Part shown: one piece after another, positions 32,936 through 40,418 of the stretch | Numbering within the stretch: the stretch's first letter is position 1 | Layout: every line of letters starts with the position of its first letter | From: Bacillota bacterium | GTDB taxonomy: Bacteria; Eremiobacterota; SpSt-956; JAKJGF01 | Assembly (NCBI GenBank): GCA_029555925.1 | Contig: JAKPQU010000100.1 | Location: forward strand, 1 to 40,418 | Length of the DNA: 40,418 nt | Direction of reading: 5' to 3' | Translations under genes and position numbers: made by a program | Notes under the pieces: model-generated | The model's database searches: none | What the model was told of the DNA's origin: nothing | The model's input: the letters and a program-made list of their open reading frames with translations, nothing else

Positions 32936-35410
32936 ATGAATCTAATATGTGCAGTCTGTGGCTCAGAGCTTAAAGGCACAGGGAAATTCTGCAGTGAATG
33001 CGGCTCTCAGAAATTTATAGAGCAGGAACTGAAAAATTTACTAACCCAGGGAGATGTTCTTGCATCAAGATATAAAATCATAGAGTTCTTAAAAACCGGC
33101 GGTATGGGAGCAGTTTACAAGGCAGAAGACCTGCGCCTTTCAAAGCTCTGTGCCATTAAAGAGCTTATAAATACGGCAATAAACAGTGAAGAGAGAAAGG
33201 CAGGTTTCATAAGATTCGAAAGAGAAGCAAAAATACTTTCGGAACTGGATCATCCCAATCTCCCCAGGGTTATTGATTATTTTACTCTCGGAGACAGACA
33301 TTACCTGGCTATGGACTATATAGACGGATATGATCTCGGCTCTCTTGTAAAAGAGGAAAAGAGTAATCTCAAGGAAGAAGATATTGTAAAATGGTCTCTC
33401 CAGGTATGTGATGTCCTTCATTACCTGCATACAAGGAACCCTCCCGTCATATACAGAGATCTGAAACCTTCAAACATAATGATAAGACAATCGGATGACA
33501 GAGTTATGCTTATTGATTTCGGCATAGCAAGAACTGTGGCGCCTGTAGAAGAAGAAAGCCTTACTAAAACAGCCATAGGCACAATAGGCTATATGGCTCC
33601 TGAACAATATAAAGGTAAATCGGAAGCGAGAAGTGATATATATTCACTGGGAGCTACCATGCATCACCTGCTCACAGGGAAAACACCTCTTCCTTTCAGC
33701 CTGGAAACACTCAAGCATGTAAGGCATGACATATCGCCCCGGCTAAATGCAGTAGTAATGAAATCCCTCAGGTTAAAACCTGCAGAGAGATTTCAGTCCG
33801 TTATGGATATGAAAAAAGCACTTACAGGTAATATAGAAATAGACATGCCTGTAACAAAAGAAGTTTCACAGGTAGATCTGCTTTTGACTCAGCTTTCTGC
33901 AAAGGATCCGAACCTTCGTTATATAGTTTTGAAAGCCCTTGATAACTGCGGTGAAGAAGAAAAAATAATCGATCCTATTATGAATATTTCATTAAAAGAT
34001 AATGACCTTATAGTAAGAAGAGAAGCAATGAGATTGCTTTCCACTTTTCAGAACAAAAACATACTGGAAGTTTTCAATAAAACAATTACGGATAATGATA
34101 TAGAAATAAGAGAATTATCTGTTGATGCAATCTGCAGATTTAAAGATAGAAGCTCGCGAGAGGTGCTCATAAAAGCCCTTGCTGATAAAAACGTAGCTGT
34201 TAAAGCAGCCATGTGCCTTATAGAAATGAGAGATATAGCTGCTCTTGAAGAAATCGTTAAATTATTAAACAGAGTAAATACTGATACACAGGTGAAATTA
34301 GAAAAGGCCATAAGTTCTCTTGATCCTTTTTATTTAACAGCATGGAAAAAAGAAAAAGTAAAAGAAGAAATAAAACGGGCAGGAAAAAAAGAAAGAAAAT
34401 TTTTCGTATATATGGCTGTTATACTGGTAATACTGGCAGTAATCAGTAAAGTATATATAGATTATTCGAAAGAAAGAAAGTATAAAAAAACTATGGAGGA
34501 AGGCAAAAAATTTATAGATAATTTTGACACAGATTCCGCCATAAACAGTTTTAATAAAGCACTTAACATAAAAGGTGACGATTGTGAAATTTATTACTAC
34601 ATGGGGAAAAGCTACCTTTATAAAGATAACGTTAAAGCAAGATATTATTTAAATAAAGCCCTGAGTCTGAAAAAGGATTATCCTGAAGCTCTTATAGTCT
34701 CAGGCAAACTGTATATAATAGAAAATAATTTTAAAGAAGGTATAAATATTCTGGAAAAAGCTATCAAATTAAACAGTAATCTCCCACTGGCATATATATA
34801 TGAAGGAGAAGCTTTTTATAAGTCAGGAGATAAAGCCAGAGCAAAAACTCTGTTTAAACAGGCTTCTTCATATAAAGATGAACATATAGCTGCTTCTGCG
34901 AACATGTGGCTCAGAAAAATAGACGGAGAAAAACCTGAGATAGAACAGAAAATTCAACAGTACCTTGACAGTGCTGAAACCTTTATGGAACAGCTTGATT
35001 ATGTATCTGCAGGCCAGGCCTATCAGAATATTATAACGATAAATCCTGATGATGACAGAGGTTATTTCGGTATGGGGCAGATTCACAATCTGAAAAAAAA
35101 TAATGATCTTGCAATAAATTATTTCAATAAAGCAATAGAGTGTAACCCTCTGAATACAGAGGCCATGTGCAATATAGCCTCTATTTATATAAACTCAAAT
35201 GATCATAATCAGGCAAATAAATATCTTTTCATGGCACAGGAAGCAGGTTCTTCAGAGCCGAACATACATTATCTTCTGGGAATTTTATATGATAAAAAAG
35301 GGCAAAAACAGGAGGCTCTTAAAGAACTGAATCTGTATATGAAACTAGCTCCCGGCGGTAAATATGCAGGAGATACAGGCAAGATTATAGAGAGAATAAA
35401 CAATCAATAA
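32936..35410 (+). CDS. Transmembrane zinc-ribbon Ser/Thr kinase with HEAT and TPR repeats
   Basis: An 824-residue kinase. Residues 5-24 are a zinc ribbon (CAVC...CSEC). The kinase domain (about 47-300) has TGGMGAVYKAED, CAIKELI, VIYRDLKPSN (Tyr in HRD), LIDFGIAR and GYMAPEQY. Residues 315-440 are HEAT-like helices (LKDNDLIVRREAMRLL). One membrane segment (about 482-502, VYMAVILVILAVI) separates these from C-terminal TPRs (about 510-820, for example AINYFNKAIECNPLNTEAM), which should lie outside the membrane. The ATG lies 4 bases after the Hint-pilin stop, so translation is probably coupled, and it may monitor the pili (inference). The last 17 codons are duplicated just downstream. Confidence 0.9.
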   Translation: MNLICAVCGSELKGTGKFCSECGSQKFIEQELKNLLTQGDVLASRYKIIEFLKTGGMGAVYKAEDLRLSKLCAIKELINTAINSEERKAGFIRFEREAKILSELDHPNLPRVIDYFTLGDRHYLAMDYIDGYDLGSLVKEEKSNLKEEDIVKWSLQVCDVLHYLHTRNPPVIYRDLKPSNIMIRQSDDRVMLIDFGIARTVAPVEEESLTKTAIGTIGYMAPEQYKGKSEARSDIYSLGATMHHLLTGKTPLPFSLETLKHVRHDISPRLNAVVMKSLRLKPAERFQSVMDMKKALTGNIEIDMPVTKEVSQVDLLLTQLSAKDPNLRYIVLKALDNCGEEEKIIDPIMNISLKDNDLIVRREAMRLLSTFQNKNILEVFNKTITDNDIEIRELSVDAICRFKDRSSREVLIKALADKNVAVKAAMCLIEMRDIAALEEIVKLLNRVNTDTQVKLEKAISSLDPFYLTAWKKEKVKEEIKRAGKKERKFFVYMAVILVILAVISKVYIDYSKERKYKKTMEEGKKFIDNFDTDSAINSFNKALNIKGDDCEIYYYMGKSYLYKDNVKARYYLNKALSLKKDYPEALIVSGKLYIIENNFKEGINILEKAIKLNSNLPLAYIYEGEAFYKSGDKARAKTLFKQASSYKDEHIAASANMWLRKIDGEKPEIEQKIQQYLDSAETFMEQLDYVSAGQAYQNIITINPDDDRGYFGMGQIHNLKKNNDLAINYFNKAIECNPLNTEAMCNIASIYINSNDHNQANKYLFMAQEAGSSEPNIHYLLGILYDKKGQKQEALKELNLYMKLAPGGKYAGDTGKIIERINNQ

Positions 35411-35491
35411 GCCTGTACAGGTTTTAAATATGCAGGAGATACAGGCAGGATTATGGAGAGAATAAACAGTCAATAAACCTGTACAGGTTTA
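35360..35491 (+). repeat. 66-bp tandem duplication of the kinase gene 3' end
   Basis: Units at 35360-35425 and 35426-35491 differ at only a few bases. The first contains the kinase stop codon and the second lies between the convergent genes, ending in the cheW stop codon. Confidence 0.9.
35475..35490. terminator. Palindrome between convergent kinase and cheW genes
   Basis: AAACCTGTACAGGTTT is a perfect 16-bp palindrome that overlaps the cheW stop. The copy in the first duplication unit has one mismatch. As the only symmetric structure between two convergent genes it could end transcription both ways, but T-runs are short. Confidence 0.35.
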
Positions 35492-35980
35492 ACCGTTTAT
35501 ATCATTAGCCTTCATATCTGTAATAGACAGTTCTTCCATAGAAAAAATTCTGTCTATATCCAGTATTATTACAAACTGCTCATCCTTTTTACCCATACCT
35601 TTTATAAATTCTGTCTTGAGTTTTGTGCCAATCCTTGGAGGAAGTTCAATCTGAGAAGGTTCCATATTGAAAACTTCCTGAACTGCATCTACGAGAGCAC
35701 CGAGCGCTATAGGTTCACCATCCAGTGAAACCTCTACTATTATAATACAGGTATTTACTGTATTATCCATTTTTGTCATATCAAATTTCAGTCTCATATC
35801 TACAACAGGTACAACGCTTCCCCTGAGATTAATAACTCCAAGAATAAATTCAGGCATGCGTGGAACATGGGTAATTCTTGTATAATCAAGGACTTCTCTC
35901 ACCTTTGCTATATCCAGAGCAAACAATTCTCCACCAAGAGTAAAAGACAGATATTGTGATGTTTCAAGAACTTCTTCCAT
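35489..35980 (-). CDS. cheW: CheW-like coupling protein
   Basis: CheW links chemoreceptors to the CheA kinase. The 163 residues fit a single CheW domain: YLSFTLGGELFALDIAKVREVL, the conserved HVPRMPEFILGVINLRGSVVPVVD and a C-terminal IILDIDRIFS. An open frame extends upstream to 36037, but AAAGGAG 10 bases before the ATG at 35980 and the match to CheW length favour the short form. No cheA or receptor gene is nearby; the next gene upstream is an NtrC-type regulator on the same strand, about 165 bases away. Confidence 0.92.
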   Translation of the reverse strand: MEEVLETSQYLSFTLGGELFALDIAKVREVLDYTRITHVPRMPEFILGVINLRGSVVPVVDMRLKFDMTKMDNTVNTCIIIVEVSLDGEPIALGALVDAVQEVFNMEPSQIELPPRIGTKLKTEFIKGMGKKDEQFVIILDIDRIFSMEELSITDMKANDING

Positions 35981-36145
35981 TTTTAATAAACTCCTTTCGT
36001 CTGTTATATTACTGTATTTAATTTGTTTTACAGACAATAAATTAGCCCTTATTTAATTTTTAATTCTATATAAAAAACTAATTTTTCTTCTCCAGAGCCT
36101 GCCAGGCAGAAGCTTTTTATGGATACCCTTTTACCTGTTACGGTA

Positions 36146-37825
36146 CTAAGAGAATCCTTCTATCTTTCTATAAATAGTCCTTCTGCTTATACCAAGGAGT
36201 CTTGCTGCTTTTGCTTTATTTCCTCCTGTTTTTTTAAGGGCTTCCATTATAGATGTTTTTTCGTCATCTATGACAGATTTAATCTGAGGTTGTTGAGATA
36301 AAAAGGTTTTAAATTTTGCAGGCAAATCATCTACTGTAATTATATCTCTGCGGCAGAGTATAAAAGCATGTTCCAGCGTATGTTCAAGTTCTCTTATATT
36401 ACCGGGCCAAGGGTATTCTGCAAAAAGAGTCTGCACGTCTTCTGAAATAAATCTGATATGTTTGTTAAGCTTCCTGTTTAATTTCTCAATAAAAAATCTT
36501 GATAGAACCGGTATATCATCTATTCTCTCCCTGAGGGCAGGAAGATTTATTTCTACCACATTCAACCTGTAATAAAGGTCTTCCCTGAATTCACCGGATA
36601 TGACCTTATCCTGAAGATTTTTATTTGTAGCAGTAACAATACGGACATCTACCTGTATTGTCTTACTGTCTCCCACCCTTTCAAATTCTTTTTCCTGAAG
36701 AACTCTTAAGAGGCGTAATTGAAGAGAAGGAGATATATCGCCTATTTCGTCTAAAAATATTGTTCCTTTATGAGCAAGTTCAAATCTTCCGGCTTTGTCT
36801 TTAAGTGCGCCGGTAAAAGCGCCTTTAACATGTCCGAAAAGTTCACTTTCCAGAAGAGTTTCCGTAAGGGCAGAACAGTTTACTTTAACGAGAGGTTTAT
36901 CTTTTCTGGGACTCATGTAATGCAACGCTTCCGCTACAAGCTCCTTCCCTGTGCCGCTTTCGCCCGTAATAAGAACAGTGGTGGATACGGGAGCCAGATC
37001 TTCTATAAGAGAATAAAGGTGCTGCATTTTTTCCGATTTACCTGTAATATTATGAAAAGACTGTCTCTTTTTTACTGTTTTCTCCAGTTTTACCAGACTT
37101 GTTTCATCTTTTATTACCATAAGGGCTCCTGAAAATTCTCCGTTCCGTCCTATAAGTGGTGTTATGCTCAGGCTCACCACCTGACCTGCCTTATGGATGG
37201 ACTGACATTCAAGGCGGTATACTTCAACAGCTTCTTTCTCCATAATTGTTTTATTGAGTGCTTCAAAACATAGTTTCCCGTTACATCCCATACAATTGAA
37301 AGGTTTTCCTTTAGAAGAGTCGGATAAACTGCATATAGATTTTACGGAATCATTGATTTCTATAATATTCAGGTCTTTATCTACAGTAATAATTCCATCC
37401 TTTACACTTCGAAAAATAGCCTCAAGATTTGAACGATATCTATCTTTTTCATCAACAATATTTTTATGTTCCAGTGCCAGTTTTACAGTTTTAAGGAGTA
37501 TATCCTGTGTTACGGGCTTGGCAAGATAGTCGAAAGCACCAAGTCTTACTGCCTCTGAAGCAGTATCCAGATTTGGATAACCTGTAATCATTACGACAGG
37601 ACAGTTCAGATTTTTCTCTTTAACAAATTGAAGAATTTCTATACCTGTTTTTCCTCCCAGAATAATATCGGTAATAATAAGATCAACATGTTTATTTAAA
37701 ATATATTCGGAAGCTTCCATATAGTTACTTGCCAGAAAAACATCATACCCTTCTTCGGAAAGAAAAAATTCAAAGGTATCTCTTATACTTTCTTCATCGT
37801 CTACAACAAGAATATTGTATTTCAT
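36146..37825 (-). CDS. NtrC-family sigma-54-dependent response regulator with a PAS domain
   Basis: A 559-residue activator. Receiver (1-120) with VVDDEE and Asp53 in ITDIILGG; PAS (about 140-255) containing a cysteine cluster CMGCNGKLC that could bind a metal or a heme-like cofactor (guess); AAA+ domain with Walker A GESGTGKE near 287, the sigma-54 contact motif GAFTGA near 335, and FLDEIGDIS; and a Fis-type helix-turn-helix at the end (NKAKAARLLGISRRTIYRKI). It would activate sigma-54 promoters when phosphorylated, most likely by the kinase encoded 25 bases upstream. I found no sigma-54 promoter in this window. Confidence 0.95.
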   Translation of the reverse strand: MKYNILVVDDEESIRDTFEFFLSEEGYDVFLASNYMEASEYILNKHVDLIITDIILGGKTGIEILQFVKEKNLNCPVVMITGYPNLDTASEAVRLGAFDYLAKPVTQDILLKTVKLALEHKNIVDEKDRYRSNLEAIFRSVKDGIITVDKDLNIIEINDSVKSICSLSDSSKGKPFNCMGCNGKLCFEALNKTIMEKEAVEVYRLECQSIHKAGQVVSLSITPLIGRNGEFSGALMVIKDETSLVKLEKTVKKRQSFHNITGKSEKMQHLYSLIEDLAPVSTTVLITGESGTGKELVAEALHYMSPRKDKPLVKVNCSALTETLLESELFGHVKGAFTGALKDKAGRFELAHKGTIFLDEIGDISPSLQLRLLRVLQEKEFERVGDSKTIQVDVRIVTATNKNLQDKVISGEFREDLYYRLNVVEINLPALRERIDDIPVLSRFFIEKLNRKLNKHIRFISEDVQTLFAEYPWPGNIRELEHTLEHAFILCRRDIITVDDLPAKFKTFLSQQPQIKSVIDDEKTSIMEALKKTGGNKAKAARLLGISRRTIYRKIEGFS

Positions 37826-37850
37826 ATATTTATTTTACCTCTTTCAACAG

Positions 37851-40013
37851 TTAAAATTCGCCTTCCCATACGGGCAGATCAATAATAACTTTTGTAAATT
37901 CTCCTTCAACACTGTCTATCATAATATGTCCCTTATGTTCGTTTATAATGCCGTAACTTATACTCAGCCCGAGACCGGTACCTTCTCCGAGAGGTTTGGT
38001 TGTAAAAAAAGGATTAAAAACCTTATCAATTATACCGGCATGGACGCCGCACCCATTATCGTGAAACATTATTCTTACAAATTTTTTACCATCGACAGTT
38101 ATTTCTTCACAGGAAACATTAATAATTTTATTACTGTCATAAGAAGAATATTTATTATTGAGAGCGTACCGTGCATTGCTCAGTATATTCAGAAACACCT
38201 GCTGAATTTGATTTGGCTCTGCTATAATTTTCGGCAATGTTTCAGAAATATTTACCTGAAAAGTAATACCATCTTTATTCATTCTGGCTCCTGTAAGGAT
38301 AATTGAATCCGTAAAAATCTGGCCTATATCAACAGGCATTTTATCCTGTCTCGTACTTCTGGCAAAGGAAAGAAGGCTTTTAACTATCCTGGCGATACGG
38401 TCTCCTTCTTTTATTATCCTATTACAGACTTCATAATTTTTACTGTCTTTTTCACTTTTGTTTGCAATTATCTGGGCATAATTAATTATTCCCGTGAGAG
38501 GATTATTGATCTCATGGGCCACTCCTGCAGCAAGTTCTCCGATTGATGCAAGATGTGTTGCTCTTATGGCTTCTCTCTGTAAAAATATCTTTTCAGTCAT
38601 ATCTCTTGCAAGAACTATAATTTTGGAAACATGGCCATGTTCATCTTGTATCGGCCTTGACCGGACATCAAGATACCTGTTATTTGATGTCAATACCTGG
38701 GCGCTTTCCGCTTTTCCTGTAGAAAAACTCTTTACGACAGGACAATTTTTACATGGTTTAGATTCATTATAAAAGAGAGAATAACATTTTCTTTTTAAAA
38801 CAGTATCTTCGTCCAGGTGGAACACTGCCGACGTATTTACCCATAATATTTCCATTTCATCTGACAGAACCAGCAATGTATCGGGAAGAGCATCAAGCAG
38901 TATATGATATTCTTCCGACAGTCTCCGGAATTTTCTTTCGCTGGTCTTAATAGCTTCATCCAGACGTTTACGTTCCGTAATATCCTCTAAAAAACCTTCC
39001 AGGTAAAGTTCTTTACCTTTCACATCACGGACAAGTCTTATATAGAGATTAACAGTCAGAATACTGCCGTTTTTATGAATGAGATTATATTCAAATTTTC
39101 TCATACCCTGTGTCATACGAAGTGTTTCTATCATCTCACCACGAAGGGATGGATCAGGATAAACAGTCTGTCCGAGATCCTGTAGTTCCCTCATAACCTC
39201 TTCAGATGAATTATAACCGAATATTCTGGCACAGGATTGATTGAGAGTAATAAAAGTGCCATCTATATTGGTCTGAAACATACCCAGGGAAGAATTTTCA
39301 AAAAGGTTTCTATATCTCTCTTCACTCTCTCTGAGGGCAATTTCTGCCTGTTTGCGTTCGGCAATTTCCCTCTGGAGCCTCATGTTTATGGATTTTAATT
39401 CTTCTGCTCTTTCTTCCAGTTGAAGTCTGTATTTTCCGAGTTCTTCTTGCACTTTCAGAATGTTGAAAAGTCTTTCAAGTTCTTTTTGCTTTTCTCTGAC
39501 TTCTTCTTCGGCTTTTATACGGGCAATGGCATTACCTATCTGTGCTGCAACTGTTTCCAGATGGTCTCTGGTGCTGTGAGGTATTTCGTCAAGTGTATGA
39601 GAAGAAATATTAAGAGAAGCTATAACGCTGTCCTGATATAGTACAGGGATAATAGCAATTGCAAGTAATCCTTCTGTCACCGGATATTCGCTCAGAATAG
39701 AGCCTGTTAAACAGTCATATGTACTGTAAACAGGGGTTCTATTCATAACTACCATGGCTTTATCAGAATCTGCCTTTATATGACTTACTTCTGATATAAA
39801 CCTGTCCGACAATCCCTTTGAACAGGCAAGTAAAAGGTCGCCTGAATGGTTCAGCAGATATATACCGCCCGAGTCCATACCGGCGACAGATATGGCTATA
39901 TCCAGGCAAAGAGGAAGGGCTTCTTCAATGGTTGAAGCAGCAGCAATGCAAAGAGCCAGGTCTCTCTGTGTTTTAATAGTAAGTTTGTTCTGGTCAGTTT
40001 CATTTACATACAT
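37851..40013 (-). CDS. Soluble GAF-PAS-PAS sensor histidine kinase
   Basis: A 720-residue protein without membrane segments. GAF (about 15-165), a coiled coil (about 168-230), PAS (about 230-350), a second PAS (about 370-475) with the cysteine motif KPCKNCPVVKSF, HisKA with GVAHEINNPL (His500) and HATPase with NILSNARYAL, HDNGCGV and GTGLGLSISYGI. All kinase boxes are intact. The regulator gene starts 25 bases downstream, so the two form a cognate pair. Both partners have a Cys-x-x-Cys-containing PAS, which may point to redox or metal sensing (inference). Confidence 0.94.
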   Translation of the reverse strand: MYVNETDQNKLTIKTQRDLALCIAAASTIEEALPLCLDIAISVAGMDSGGIYLLNHSGDLLLACSKGLSDRFISEVSHIKADSDKAMVVMNRTPVYSTYDCLTGSILSEYPVTEGLLAIAIIPVLYQDSVIASLNISSHTLDEIPHSTRDHLETVAAQIGNAIARIKAEEEVREKQKELERLFNILKVQEELGKYRLQLEERAEELKSINMRLQREIAERKQAEIALRESEERYRNLFENSSLGMFQTNIDGTFITLNQSCARIFGYNSSEEVMRELQDLGQTVYPDPSLRGEMIETLRMTQGMRKFEYNLIHKNGSILTVNLYIRLVRDVKGKELYLEGFLEDITERKRLDEAIKTSERKFRRLSEEYHILLDALPDTLLVLSDEMEILWVNTSAVFHLDEDTVLKRKCYSLFYNESKPCKNCPVVKSFSTGKAESAQVLTSNNRYLDVRSRPIQDEHGHVSKIIVLARDMTEKIFLQREAIRATHLASIGELAAGVAHEINNPLTGIINYAQIIANKSEKDSKNYEVCNRIIKEGDRIARIVKSLLSFARSTRQDKMPVDIGQIFTDSIILTGARMNKDGITFQVNISETLPKIIAEPNQIQQVFLNILSNARYALNNKYSSYDSNKIINVSCEEITVDGKKFVRIMFHDNGCGVHAGIIDKVFNPFFTTKPLGEGTGLGLSISYGIINEHKGHIMIDSVEGEFTKVIIDLPVWEGEF

Positions 40014-40051
40014 CTGTTATGTAATTGCCATAAAAGCTGACCGGTGAACCA

Positions 40052-40418
40052 TTACAATGTTGTAAGATTTTTGTTTATATGACATGCAAGCTCACAGAGG
40101 CCAAAAGGTTTCACAATACATTCTTTAATACCGGCTTTTATGGCTTTTTCCTCTATAGTTTTATTACTGAATCCCATACAGAGAATAACAGGCATGGAAG
40201 GTCGAGAACGTAAAATTTCTTCGGCAAATTCAAGTCCTGTCATACAGGGCATAACCTGATTGATAACAATTAAAACATAGCTATCAGGATTTGAGAGAAA
40301 TTCTTTTAATGCCTCTGTACAGGATGTAGATGTTATAATATCATATCCGACAAAACATGCCAATTCCTGTCTTACTATCTCAAGTAAATCCCTTTCAGTA
40401 TCAATAAACATTATATAT
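40052..40418 (-). CDS. Receiver domain with lost phosphoacceptor, truncated by the window edge
   Basis: At least 119 residues of a CheY-like fold. The frame remains open to the window end and the first visible residues, FIDTERDLLE, correspond to the F-V-D-D-E strand, so the protein continues upstream, possibly as the C-terminus of a hybrid kinase. The site that should read T-D reads IVINQVMPCMTG, placing Asn at the phosphoacceptor; the second acidic residue is Thr (IDTE) and the conserved Thr is Met (ILCMGFS). Only the Lys (IVKPF) is kept. It is probably a pseudo-receiver. It ends 38 bases before the sensor kinase gene on the same strand. Confidence 0.8.
   Translation of the reverse strand, partial: YIMFIDTERDLLEIVRQELACFVGYDIITSTSCTEALKEFLSNPDSYVLIVINQVMPCMTGLEFAEEILRSRPSMPVILCMGFSNKTIEEKAIKAGIKECIVKPFGLCELACHINKNLTTL

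Noticed and set aside
39225..39245. TGGCAC-like string as a sigma-54 promoter
   Set aside because: It lies within the sensor kinase coding region and lacks the TTGC element at the right distance.

Overview
The window is 40.4 kb of A+T-rich bacterial chromosome that uses many AUA and AGA codons. I cannot place it in a phylum from sequence alone. The mix of Hanks-type kinases with N-terminal zinc ribbons, two-component proteins, pilin-like proteins and abundant intergenic repeats suggests a free-living, signalling-rich, poorly cultured lineage. I see no rRNA, tRNA, CRISPR array, prophage or transposase gene.

Layout: 0.1-2.7 kb (minus) holds kdpC and a KdpD without a kinase domain, with no kdpA or kdpB beside them. 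3.2-10.7 kb (plus) holds aroC, a CHASE4 hybrid histidine kinase, xthA, an S51-type peptidase and a zinc-ribbon PP2C-like protein. 10.8-19.8 kb (minus) holds a CheY-like regulator, a THUMP-like methyltransferase, a membrane-anchored ankyrin protein, a phosphohexomutase, a zinc-ribbon kinase fused to a receiver and DUF4388, and class II aldolase. 20.1-24.7 kb (plus) holds an S9 peptidase and a HEAT/TPR protein. 24.8-28.5 kb (minus) is an apparent operon: Clp1/Grc3-like polynucleotide kinase, 2-phosphoglycerate-kinase-like protein and zinc-ribbon Ser/Thr kinase. 28.9-35.4 kb (plus) holds three prepilin-like proteins, the last ending in two Hint domains, followed by a zinc-ribbon kinase with HEAT and TPR repeats. 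35.5-40.4 kb (minus) holds a CheW, an NtrC-like regulator, its likely sensor kinase and a receiver with a lost phosphorylation site that is cut by the window edge.

Two repeat systems stand out. (1) Short tandem arrays of 7-bp units that nearly all fit GTGANNN (GTGACGC/GTAACGC, GTGAAAA, GTGAGTA, GTGAGTC, GTGA-A/C/G-CA), read on one strand or the other. They lie between genes or just at gene ends, where several supply the last codons and the stop codon; one pair forms a terminator-like hairpin. (2) A 115-138 bp MITE-like element with about 20-bp terminal inverted repeats, bounded by TATAGT...ACTATA, carrying the same heptads inside. There are three complete copies and two solo ends.

The strongest protein-level oddities are the prepilin with an intact and a dead Hint domain, the shared zinc ribbon on three kinases and one phosphatase-like protein, and the orphan kdpC/kinase-less kdpD pair.
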